From NCBI GenBank assembly GCA_021432635.1, contig MU270069.1:310001-374000 (forward strand): a DNA stretch of 64,000 nt. Reading direction: 5' to 3'. Under the pieces are notes generated by a model. It ran no database searches. It worked only from the letters and a program-made list of their open reading frames with translations, and was not told the origin of the DNA. The stretch is from Thozetella sp. PMI_491. Its lineage: Eukaryota > Ascomycota > Sordariomycetes > Chaetosphaeriales > Chaetosphaeriaceae. Of the stretch, positions 46,897-57,032 are shown in pieces (the first letter of the stretch is position 1; each line of letters starts with the position of its first letter). Both the position numbers and the translations under genes were made by a program.

Positions 46897-48302
46897 GGTT
46901 GCAAAGGACGTCGCGTTGACAATCAGCTCCTCTCGTGGACGCTGGTGAGCGCTTGGTGTCAATGGCGTGTTGAATAACCATCCGGCTTTTCAAAAAGGGG
47001 GGCAGTCCGATGGGACTACAGCTCTGGGAGAATGGGAGAAGAAAGAGCACCAAGACCAGCAACCAAGTCCGGGACACCTCAGGCGACGGCAAGAGGAGGT
47101 GGAGAGTGATCGGAGGAGACCCAACTCCCTGGAACCTTGGGAAGAAGAAAATTCTTTTCACGGCGCTCTAGGGGGTTGCGAACACCTCGAAGGCTCGACT
47201 TAGCGACTCATTGTCGGCCAAGTTCCCTCAGCGTCCCTCAGTCGCACATGTGTCACAGTGGAAGCTGCGGGGCTCTACACTGTACCGCCTGGCCGGAGGC
47301 AAGAAGGCATGGAGTAGGCGTGCCTGGGGCGCGCGGTCTTTGCCAGTGCGATTGAGCGCCAGAGAAGAGGCCCCCCGCCCTACCTCCCTGGCAACCTAGG
47401 TTCAGGTCATCGCTTGTCTACCTCCTCTAACTCCTCCCAAGACCCTGCACCAGCTCCCCGCCCCATTCCTTCCCAGCAACTTACACCCTCTCAGGCGAGG
47501 CCGGGGCCCGGGAGCGGCAGGCCGTCCCCTGTCCTCCTCGTTCGCTTGCCTCTTCCGTACGCCCAGCCAGCCGCGGAAGCCAACAGACATAACCCATCCG
47601 GAACTAGCCGTGGGAACTAAGTTGAAGCCGGGGGGGGGGGGTTCAAAAGCTAGTCCCGACCAGCCGCTGACCGCCATTGGTGGCGTCCGCTCTGCCCACG
47701 ACAGGGTGGAAGCCACTCTAGCGCTACCTACTGTCCCCCGGTTAGTGAGTCGATCGTCGCGGCGCCGCTAGCAGGGCAGAGCCTGGGAACTGAGTCAAGG
47801 CTTCGCGCAGCTGATTTGCCCGCCGTCGACATGCACCAGATTTATAACGGACGATCCGGCCGCCCCAGGGCGCCATGTTCCCGGTAACAGCCAAACAGCC
47901 TTTGGGTGTCAACGCCAATCCGGATGCTTCTGTAGCCTTTCCAGGTTGTTTCAAGCAACGGCTCTCTCGATTTTTGTACTCGGCATTTACACCATCGAAT
48001 CTGATTGTCCGGAAGGGCCCACCACTAGACCGAGTCAGCCCCCTTTCCACCCCCCCATTCCGTCCAATCCATCATCGACATCTTGACTTGTAGTCCCCCC
48101 TCCCCACGTCACCGCGTCACGGCTGCCGCATGGGCCGAGACCAGAAAAACGCAGTGAGGAAGGGTCCTGTGCGAACCACCCAACCCCGACTCACCACTAT
48201 TGATGGTTGTCTCCCTAGGCACTTGGGCCGACTCCTCCGCTGGGCGCTCGCCTACTCCCCTTACCACAGCCACACAAGAGCTTATCTCTCTCCAGCACTG
48301 CT
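46897..48302. other. Spacer: promoter of regulator 2 and 3' flank of mannanase
   Basis: A 1.4 kb spacer between two minus-strand genes, with a 10-base G run near 47631. Open frames here are short and unlike any family. Confidence 0.5.
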
Positions 48303-50810
48303 TTATTTCACTCTACCTCTGGCGCCTCCGTCCGGGGCCGGGCAGGGCACAGTAGGAAGTGGCAGGTTGGCACCGACTGGGCCTCCGTGGTTCGTCATCC
48401 GGAGCATGTGTGCCCTGATGAGCGCTATGCTGGCATTTGTTGCCGCCGAGTTGTTTGGGTTACTGCAGAATGAGAAGAGGGGGGCATTAGCTCATCACCT
48501 ACAAACAGGCAGGGTACACCGCTAAAGTTCCTGCGACAGCAGCAGCACCACCTGCTGCCCCCCACGGGGATGTGCGGCCTAGATGGAATGGCGGGAGAAG
48601 TCTTACCCATACTGCAAGGTGAATCCATCCTGGTGATCGACAAAGACCTGACCCAGGCGCCACACGGAGATCAGCCTTGTCGCAGAAACCGAGATGACCG
48701 AGCGAACAAAAAGGAACAAGAGGGGAAAAAGCAATGAGTATCCAGCAGAGCGCTTGCCTGCCTGCTTGCTTGCTTGCCTGCCTGCTTGCTTGCCTGCCTG
48801 CCTGCCTGCTTGCTTGCCTGCCTGCTTGCTTGCCTGCCTGCCTGCCTGCTTGCTTGCCTGCCTGCGCAGGGCTTATGCGTCCGGGGTTGGCAAGCGAGAG
48901 CAGTGGGGGAAAAAAAAGCAAAGAACGTCTGAAAAATCACACAACTCACGGTGCAGTTCGGCACATTGTGGCCGAATAGGCTCCAAAAGGCGGATCCGGC
49001 CGCCACGGGGCTTTGCTCGAGGACCCTGAACCACGAACTTAACGAGTCCCTCTGCCCCCCGCTGCTAGTTTCCGTCCAGCCATACTCGCCGGCTAGATAC
49101 GTCTTGTTGGCTGACGCAACTGGGACAAGACAGTGTCAGCATCCCGCCAAGTCCACAATGGCGCCCAGCTGGTCTAGTTCGACTGTTGCTCGGACCAGGC
49201 CACGTCCGGCATGGCCACCACATCGACTCAGAGGTAGTGTTACACAGTACACGAGACAAAAGGCGGGCAGCACTTGCAAGGATACAAAAGAAACGAGGCG
49301 CTCGGCCGAACGATCGTTGGGGTTGGCAAGATAACAAGGCACGATATGTGATACCCACGCCGGATGTCCTCTTCCCGCGGCTGCGGCGCCGCCCTCGGTC
49401 TGGCAAGTGCGGCAGAGAACTAATCAAGGCCTCTGAGTGAATAAATCACCTCAGACCCTTGTGCGTCTAGGGGAGCGCACCCGATGACGCCTTGGAGCGG
49501 AAGAGACCGCTACACTCCCACCCCTCGATGGCGCCCAGCGCCGCCGCAGCCGATAGGTACCCTGCAAATTTGGAAACCTTGACTTACCTAGATCGAGATC
49601 CTCCTTCAGCTTGGAAATGTTCACCGGGTAAAAATGGTTGGACAAGATGTCTATCTCGGAGATGGATAGGTGACTGCTGTTCACGCCATATGTACCGTCC
49701 ACAAGCAATTTCCGTGGCGCCAGAGCCTTGACAAACCGGGATATGTCCCGTATCCAGGCCACGGGAACATCCATGTCACCCCACACCGGACCGCAGAGCT
49801 CGTTGCCGGTTTCGTAGGCCCAGATGGTCGGGTCGTCGGCGTACGAAAGGTTGGTATACGGATTGATGTGAGTTACTAGGGTACGGATGTACTCCTTGAA
49901 CGAGGATACGATGCTCGCATTCGTGTAAAATTGCTGCACTAACGGGTTGCTGGCGTCGGTCTTCTGCGTCAGGTTAAAGCCGTGCCAGCGTAGGAAGTTA
50001 TACTTTCCTCCGTGGTAGTAGTCACTATTAACAAGAGCGGGCGATGGCCTCGAATCAGTTTGAAGGAGCCATCTCGTACTAACTTTGGATGCAATAGGGA
50101 TCCACACTATCAAAATGCAAAGAAGATGGTGAAGCCGGAGAGTACACCGGGAAAAAGAACAAGATCTAGCTAGGCAAAGGTGGGAAGAGCAGACCAGTAC
50201 ACTACGAGAGGGGAACAGGTCCAAGGGGGCAACGAACTATCGCCTCATGAGGTGGGATACACGTACAAATTATCGGTAAGAGGCACCTGCAGACGCAAGC
50301 CATGCTGTCGGGCTTGGTACACGGCCCAGTCGATGGTATCGAAGGCGCGTTGGTTGACCTGGCCGAGTGACGGCACTAGGCTCAGGGGGTTCCCCGTGCT
50401 AACGCCGAGGGTGTGGGCACGAATACTCGTGCCCCCCATCGCCTTGATGATAGCCATGGCTTCGGTAATCCGCCCCTTGTTGGGATAGCTGGCCTTGGTA
50501 GATGGATCATACGGCTCTCCTTGCGGCGGCGTGACGTTCCTGGATACGGGTCATATCCCGGTTCGTCAGGGCTCTAGTGCCACGGAAATTGCTTGTAGAC
50601 GGTACATATGGCGTGAAGAGCAGTCACCTACTCGTCAAGACCCAGCCAGTAGACGTTGCCGCCCACCGCCTCCCACGGCTGGCCGCCAAGGAGGAGCTGT
50701 GAGCCCTCGCGCGTGACATGGGCGTCGCGAATGTCAACAGATGGTTGGGGCGTACTTCGAGTCGGGGATGCTAGCGCCCCTGCCGCCAGAGCAAGGATCG
50801 TGGCTTTCAT
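48303..50810 (-). CDS. Secreted endo-beta-1,4-mannanase, GH5
   Basis: Six exons on the minus strand are inferred: 50810-50632, 50539-50267, 50024-49588, 49119-48950, 48647-48607 and 48462-48303, giving 419 residues. It cleaves beta-1,4-mannan in plant cell walls. A signal peptide (MKATILALAAGALASP) opens the protein. Fold markers in order are WEAVGGNVYWLGLDEN, GGTSIRAHTLGVS, LQVPLTDNFDYYHGGKYNFLRWHG, the acid/base Glu226 in WAYETGNELCG, SNHFYPV, the nucleophile Glu308 in KTYLAGEYGW, FWSLFGHNVPNC, VFVDHQDGFTLQYGNP, and a C-terminal LPLPTVPCPAP. All junctions keep phase. Introns are 92, 242, 468, 302 and 144 bases, large for this genome; intron 4 contains a tetranucleotide array. Without splicing the gene looks broken, because stops follow each exon. 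No carbohydrate-binding module is present. Confidence 0.93.
48752..48863. repeat. GCTT/GCCT tetranucleotide array with a 40-bp higher-order unit
   Basis: Twenty-eight tetranucleotide units, each GCTT or GCCT, lie within intron 4 of the mannanase gene (sense strand AAGC/AGGC). The last twenty units are two exact copies of a 40-bp block (two GCTT, four GCCT, two GCTT, two GCCT), and the preceding units partly match a third copy. Peptides rich in Gln-Ala-Ser-Arg readable from it are artefacts. Confidence 0.95.
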
Positions 50811-53525
50811 GGCTGCTGCAGAGCAAGAGCGAGAGCAGACAAGAGGGGGCCCAAGAGATTAGGCAAACAGAGAAGACTGGGAGCGTCGGCTAGTGAGGTA
50901 GGTTTGTAACGCTCTACACAGTGCCTCCCGAGCCTGCCTATATACATCTAGGCTCGGCTTTGCCTTTATCTGAGCAAGTGGCCTTGACCAGGTCCCCGGG
51001 AGCGAACCTGGCATGGGATATTTTCCGGATGCATTGCAGCCGCCATCCGTGGCCCTCACGTTGCAACAAGTCTCTAAGCCGGTCGGACCTTGACTACTTT
51101 TGAGCCTAGTCGGCGGGGATGGGAAGGGGGCCCGTCCGTCTAGTGGGGGAAAAACTAAGGTAGGCTGCGCACATAAAGCCGAGAACGATGGCATACCAAA
51201 GTAAGCCAATGAAGATCCACCTAGGGCGGAGGAAGGAGCTCCGAGCAAGGATAAGTGCGAGTAGCAACAACTAACTTAAGCTATTGCCTTTTTCTTTCTT
51301 TCTTTCCCATCGTACAACCGAGATCTAACCCCCATGCGCCTCCGGCACCTCGACCCGGCGTCTTTCTTTTGCTACATGCAGCCAGCCGAGTCCATGGCGC
51401 ATCTTCCCTAAACTTGGAACCAGACATCCCGCTGAGCACCAACATGCTCTCGGCCTCGCCCCAAAGAGAGGGGCTAAGGAATCGCTGCAACCTCAGCAAT
51501 TCCACCAATCTTGTGCCCAGGAAACTACCAGCATCCAGCCAGCATCGAGACTGCATATATGGGTTGTCCAACAAGGCGTTGCCCCACGCCCGGAAGAAGC
51601 AACTCGCCTGAGGGAGAGAAAAGAGGCAAAAGTGGAGTGGGGGTATGCTTTCATCGCATGCGGCCAGATACTGGAGTACTTACTTGCACAACCAATACGA
51701 TGATGAACTCATAAGGTTTAGCGCTTGACGAGTAAAGTCAGCAATAGCCGCCTCGGCATCATGCTCCGAGTCCGTCCTGGTTTCGATTCCTTGTCATCGC
51801 TAGAATGTATGTCCCGCGCAAGCGTAGCCTCGTGTCGCTGACAATCAGTGAGTGAAGCACCGGTATGCCTACATGGCCGCAGAGGAGACACTAGCTGCAA
51901 GCCTCTCGCGCGATGCGGCAATGCTCGACGCTCTGATGCTTGACATGTGGCCCAGGTGGAACAGATGCCTGACAGCCACACGCCATGGATGTCTAACTTT
52001 ATTCGATAATATCCCGCGCAAATTCTATCCCTATTTGTAGTTACTACCGAGGATACCGGTTTACAAGAACAGAGACCCGGGCCATATGGCTCTGCTTCCC
52101 ACCCGGCCTTGAGCATGCGTCAGGGACAAGTGCGCGCTAGTCCCTTAATAGCATTGACGACGCCTTCTGATAGAGAGCGAGAGAGTGAACCAATGCTCAT
52201 CGTTTTCCCGGGAACTCCGGCCTCTGGTTCTCCTCAGCAGACCACCGCCGGGGTTGGCGATGCCTGTGCGCCGAGGTCAGTCAGAGGCGATATGGTAATG
52301 ACCTCAGCGGTTGGAAGCCCTCTTAGAGAGCACGCCCCCCCCCCTTTGCGGAAGCTTGATTTTGCGAGGGGAAGGCAGTCGAGCAAGGAAGAACGTTCTG
52401 CTGTTGTCGTGATCATATGCCAGTCCATCATCCCCAGGTTTCAAGCCGATGCCTCGGCCGCGAGCTGGACGCATAAACGCCAGCTCTGGAAGCTTCGGAC
52501 GACTGCCCCATCCACTACCAAACAGAGGCGACGCCGACCCTGTCTAATTGGTCGCGTTCGCGTTTGCGGGGATCTTGCTCATCCTGTTGCGAGAAAACCT
52601 CGAGCTCTCGTCTCAAGCCTTTCTTGGGCAAGCTCCCTCCGCTTGGAGCTCGCCGTCGTCTCAAAAGACCGCGTCGTTCTCGCGGCCGGCACGGAAACTG
52701 CGACGCAGCATTCACATTTCTTGGGGGCAGTCGCAGCAGTACAGGAACTAGATGCCGGATGGGGTGCCTTGCCTCAGTTCTCAGGGGTCGTCAATGCGAT
52801 ATATGCCATCGAGCTGTTCAGGATTCGCGGGGCAGCATCCTGTCTTGGGTGAATGCTCATCACCAAAGCCCCATGCGCTGCAACCGAAGTTAATCAGGCA
52901 AGGCGCCCATCAACCGAAAGTCCCAGGCCGAAGACGGGATAATCCATCCCGCAGCTCCTCGTGGTTCGCCAGAGGTGTGGCCATTCCAAGCATGGGTCGC
53001 CTGGTTGGGCTTGAGCCTCTTCTCCCCCCCCCGGGGGAAGGTCACCGAGGCTCTCTACCGACAGCTCCTGTGGTGTCACTAGTGTAACCAGGTAGTCACC
53101 GCCACCACGTCCCTTGGACCATCCAGACACAGGCTGCAGGGCTTCCCCTCCCCCCTCCCCCCTCTCAAGCATGTGGAATCCCGACTTGCCGCAGGATCTG
53201 GATGACGGTCAAGGCAATGCAGATTGTCTGAGCGACTCTGCTATCTCCTCTCGGGTGTCCCAACGTCGTGGTCGCAAGCTGCGAGCGTGGATGAAAACGG
53301 CATCACGAGATCCTAGACCCTCGCCTTCCCCCCTCGTTAGCCCCTCTCTTTACTTCGCAGCCAATTGCTCCGCTATATTACTACGTTGGTACACCAATGT
53401 TGCGACCCGATTCTCAATACACCTCTACCCACGCGCGAGCCTCTTGACCGCGTATACCAGTACATTGACGTACCAGCTCTCGTCTTCTCCCACGTCAGGT
53501 CAGCTGCAGGTCGTCCTGATTCACC
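50811..53525. other. Spacer upstream of the mannanase and CFEM genes
   Basis: A 2.7 kb divergent spacer containing both promoters. The longest frame (247 codons, 52109-52852) has no recognisable domain and poor composition. A pyrimidine-rich stretch between about 53310 and 53500 probably belongs to the CFEM promoter and leader. Confidence 0.5.
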
Positions 53526-54297
53526 ATGAAGCTCTTGTCACTCCATATAGCCATACTTTTCCTCATTGGCGCTGCGCGATCGCAGGATTGTGCCGCCATA
53601 GCCGCCACCGCAATACCGGTCTGTGCCCAGACCTGTTTCCTTGGTGGTGCGCCTGCCGTCGGCTGTGAAGGCTCAGATTTTGCCTGCCAATGCTCAAACG
53701 AAGCCGCTCTCTTCGCCGCTGCAGAAGGCTGCGTGGCAACCGCCTGTGCTGTTTCAGCCTTCCAACAGGTCATTGATGGCGCTTCAGCCGGTGAGAGCCG
53801 TCCTCTCAACCTATTCCACGAGTGGAGGTGTCGTTAGAGCTAACCAATACCCAGTCTGTGGTTGCGCCACTGCGCCCTTTGGAGCCGTACGTGCGGTGAC
53901 GATTTCGAGGTCAGGCACTGTACTTACCTCAAAGGTACCATCATCGATACCGTCGTCGATACCGTCGTCGGTGCCAGCATCGGTGGGAAGTAGCATCCCT
54001 GGATCTGCTAGCAGCCGGCCGACAAGCACGTCGGCGTCTAGTTCTGGCGGAGGCGGTGGGGGCGGCGGAGGGGGCGGTGGTGGTGCAAGCCCAACGACCA
54101 GCCCCAGCTTCTTTGCGACGGCATCCTCCGTCTCGGCTTCTAGCACACAGCGTCTGCCGCCTTTCTACCTGACTGTGTTGATTGCTTCTAATGCCGCTAT
54201 CTTCCTCTTGGGTAGAGCCGTGGGAAGAGGTGGTATGGAAGTGCCTGTCTGGCCCACGTTGGGTGAGTGCGCAGTAATGAATGGCCACTCCTCCTAG
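53526..54297 (+). CDS. CFEM-domain surface protein
   Basis: Two exons, 53526-53790 and 53855-54297, give 235 residues. A signal peptide (MKLLSLHIAILFLIGAARS) is followed by a CFEM domain with eight cysteines: QDC, CAQTC, VGC, FACQC, EGC and TAC. The second exon continues with VCGCATAPF, then a Ser/Pro/Thr-rich linker containing PSSIPSSIPSSVPAS repeats and an uninterrupted run of 13 glycines. CFEM proteins are cell-surface or secreted proteins; some bind haem, others act in adhesion or host contact. The end is odd: a hydrophobic stretch (FYLTVLIASNAAIFLLG) is followed by about 33 polar residues rather than ending the protein as a GPI signal would. This suggests either a membrane span with a short tail or a missed intron near 54213. 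The intron at 53791-53854 has a good donor and a GCTAAC branch. Confidence 0.87.
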
Positions 54298-54502
54298 AGA
54301 CATTGAGCCGAATGAGAGCAAAATTAATCCGAAGCCGTTTGAGAACCAAGTGGGAAAAAAATAGTACATTAGCATTGCACGTCATTAAACTGAAATGCGT
54401 GGTATCATGTCCTCTAGCCGATAGATACCTCCTTTGCCGTTACCCAGCCAGTGTGTTCTGAATCCCCGCCGACGCCGCGGCTTCGTTTCAATTCCTCGAT
54501 CT

Positions 54503-55609
54503 CTAGCCGCCCTTGTAGTCGCTGAAGCCAGCAGAAGGCCCGTCCCGGTCGAGCATATATCCGAAATTTTCAGGCTGCTGTTGGAGAAAGAGAGGCACAT
54601 CCGTGTTGTTGTCTATTCGATCGAACAAATCCCTCTCCCGATCCCACAGGTCTTTACCGTTCCGAACGTGCTCGGCGATGCGACTCTTCTCTTGATACTC
54701 CGGACCATTCATCCAAGTGTGGGAGAACGATTTCATCTTGGTTAGGAGCTCCTCCATTGTGCGGAAGCACGATGAGCAGTGCCATCCGGCGTTCCATAGG
54801 TCGGCCTTGTCCCAGTAAATGATGGGCTGAATTCCACCGTCCCCGATGCGCAGGTTAGAGGGTTTGATAGTGCGGGACCCTTCGTAGAAGGTCGCCTGGG
54901 GGTGGTCCCATTCCTTGCCTTGATGCAGGAACTGGAAGCTGTAGTAATAAAACCGACTTCTCAGCGTCAGTCTACGAGGGAAGTCGCAGAGCCTGAGTAG
55001 GGTAATGGTCTCAGGACGTGGGATCTCGTCCACATCGGCAACGATCAGGACGTCCCCCCATGCGGGTTCCTGATCCCCAGTGAGGCGGGGGAAGACCTGG
55101 GTGTAAGTAGCGTCCCGCTGGAGGTCTTCTCTGTCCCAAGGGCGAGGCGCTGAGAAGCCAGGGGGATACTGAAGCTCGTGGTAAATCAATTTATCTTTGA
55201 AGGCGGCAAATTTGCCCAAGCTCTCCTTGATGAGCAAAGGTTTGCTTAAGCCCGTGAATGTCGTGCCCGACTCGACGATGATAAAGTAGTCGACGTAGTC
55301 GTAGAGGGTGTTTAGGCGTATTTCGAGCCAGTCGAGCTCCGTATTAATCATAATCAGATCATAGACCTTTCTATGGGTTGCTGAGGAGCCCGTCTTGAAC
55401 GGCCTCCATCCCTTCGCTCGGCAGAGTTCGCGACCAGTCCTCGCGCTCGGGAGCGACTCGGAGGTCTTAAGAACGAGGTCTGATCCTGCGACTTTGTGGA
55501 CCGTCCGGTCAAAAAAACCCCTGCCCCAAAAGAACGAACAGGAGTTGTACAGGAGAATGAGCGCGGCGAGATACACCAACACCCTTGTCCACCTCGCTGG
55601 AGGTGGCAT
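54503..55609 (-). CDS. Beta-1,4-mannosyl-glycoprotein N-acetylglucosaminyltransferase-like, GT17
   Basis: Single-exon gene of 368 residues from the ATG at 55609. The frame is open 50 codons further upstream, but the internal ATG gives a standard type II Golgi protein: MPPPARWTR, then a membrane anchor (VLVYLAALILLYNSCSFFWG) and a lumenal catalytic part. GT17 markers are VYDLIMINTELDWLEIRLNTLYDYVDYFIIVES, FTGLSKPL, WGDVLIVADVDEIPRPETI with its acidic triad, YYYSFQF and NAGWHCSSCF. In animals the family adds bisecting GlcNAc to N-glycans; fungal members are common in filamentous ascomycetes but their acceptor is not established. The gene converges on the CFEM gene, 205 bases apart, and is divergent from riboflavin synthase. 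Confidence 0.9.
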   Translation of the reverse strand: MPPPARWTRVLVYLAALILLYNSCSFFWGRGFFDRTVHKVAGSDLVLKTSESLPSARTGRELCRAKGWRPFKTGSSATHRKVYDLIMINTELDWLEIRLNTLYDYVDYFIIVESGTTFTGLSKPLLIKESLGKFAAFKDKLIYHELQYPPGFSAPRPWDREDLQRDATYTQVFPRLTGDQEPAWGDVLIVADVDEIPRPETITLLRLCDFPRRLTLRSRFYYYSFQFLHQGKEWDHPQATFYEGSRTIKPSNLRIGDGGIQPIIYWDKADLWNAGWHCSSCFRTMEELLTKMKSFSHTWMNGPEYQEKSRIAEHVRNGKDLWDRERDLFDRIDNNTDVPLFLQQQPENFGYMLDRDGPSAGFSDYKGG

Positions 55610-56259
55610 GGTTGCAGGGAGATGTAGCGGCGCGACGCGCCGCGCCTGGTGGAGGAAGAAGCCAAATCGTGCCTTCGATGAGGCGCTTCTCTGTCTCGAC
55701 CGGAGATCAAGGAGAAAGTGGAGGGATTCAGGATCCCACCAGCATCGCAATGTCCCCAAAGGCTGTTTGATGTTTGAGATTCGGCGCTGGGCAAATGCAG
55801 GAGATGAGAGATGAGGTCAGGAGCAAAATCCAATCGAGATCGTCCCTAGCTTTTCAGGCGCATCTACGAAAAGTGGGGCAAGACCGGCACCTTCCCCCTG
55901 AACTGAGCAGCAAGTTGCCGATGGTGGCCTAGCGAGTACAATCCTGGAAATGGGCCTCATCGCTTCATCTCTTTGATTTCAAAAACCACCCCGGCTCGGT
56001 GTTGGATTTAGGCTCCCTCGGCAACGATGCCGAGCACACCGAGAAATCCGAGTGGCCAGGTTGATGGAATCCGATCTTCGGCCGGCTGTGGGGCGGCCGC
56101 TCCGGCGCTCGTGCAGCCTGGAGGCCTTCTCTACACATCTGCCAATACCCACTCATCGCCGGACGCCCGGGATCCGGTACGAAGCTCGTCAAGAAAATTC
56201 TCGAGTGCGCCCCTTGAAAGAGTCCATAACGCGCGATCTTTTCACACAATCTGCTCACC
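55610..56259. promoter_or_regulatory. Divergent promoter region between the GT17 gene and riboflavin synthase
   Basis: The 650 bases lie between two divergent starts and must hold both promoters. No specific site was identified. Confidence 0.55.
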
Positions 56260-57032
56260 ATGTTCACTGGTATAGTCGAAGAGATTGGCAGTGAGTTCCC
56301 CTCTTTTCCTCGCTGAATCAGCCTCGCCCGAATTGACTCGTGCAAACAGTTGTCGCCAAGCTCAACCCAAACGATGAGACCGGGGGCACCTCCCTCACCA
56401 TCAAGCTGCCAGCCTCGTCCCAGCTCCTGTCGGATGCCCACGAGGGCGACAGCATCTCGGTCAACGGGTGCTGCCTAACCGTGGTCACCTTTACGCTGAC
56501 TCCGGTGCCTCAGTTCACGGTCGGCATTGCCCCTGAGACGCTTCGCCTGACCGACTTGGGCGACCTCAAGACCGACTCGCGGGTGAACCTCGAGCGGGCT
56601 GTCCGCGCCGACACACGCATGGGAGGGCACTTCGTCCAAGGCCATGTCGACACGGTGGCGACCATTACCAAGATGGAACCCGATGGCAACGCCATCACCA
56701 TCCGGTTTGCCCCCAAATCGCTGGACGTGCTGCGGTACATCGTCTACAAGGGCTTCATCGCGCTGGACGGCACCAGCTTGACAGTCACCAAAGTCAATGA
56801 CACTGAAGGCTGGTGGGAGGTGATGCTCATCGCGTATACGCAGGAGCGTGTCGTCATTGCAGGAAAGAAGGTCGGCGATACTATCAACGTTGAGGTTGAC
56901 ATGACAGCGAAGTACGTCGAGAAGACCCTGTCAGCTTATCTGCTCAGCGCAGACGGTCAGGGAGGTGCCATTCCCATGCTGAACAAGATGGTGGAGAATT
57001 TGGTAGCCCAGGGGGTGGGTTCGACAAAGTGA
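56260..57032 (+). CDS. rib5: Riboflavin synthase (alpha chain)
   Basis: Two exons, 56260-56290 and 56350-57032, give 237 residues. The enzyme converts two 6,7-dimethyl-8-ribityllumazine molecules to riboflavin plus a pyrimidine. The first exon encodes the invariant start MFTGIVEEIG and the intron of 59 bases joins it to IVAKLNPND. Two lumazine-binding domains follow. The first runs to about residue 100 (SISVNGCCLTVV, FTVGIAPETLRLTDLG, VNLERAV). The second contains MGGHFVQGHVDTVATI, FIALDGTSLTVTKVN and VGDTINVEVDM. A helical C-terminal segment promotes trimer formation. Length and motifs are normal. Missing the 31-base first exon would lose the catalytic N-terminus. Confidence 0.95.

Noticed and set aside
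48671-49006. Gln-Ala-Ser-Arg-rich repetitive protein
   Set aside because: The repetitive peptide is the tetranucleotide array in mannanase intron 4 read as protein; only its first part (FWSLFGHNVPNC) is real coding sequence, belonging to the mannanase.
52109-52852. 247-codon plus-strand frame
   Set aside because: No recognisable motif, several equally open overlapping frames, and no supporting splice or start context.
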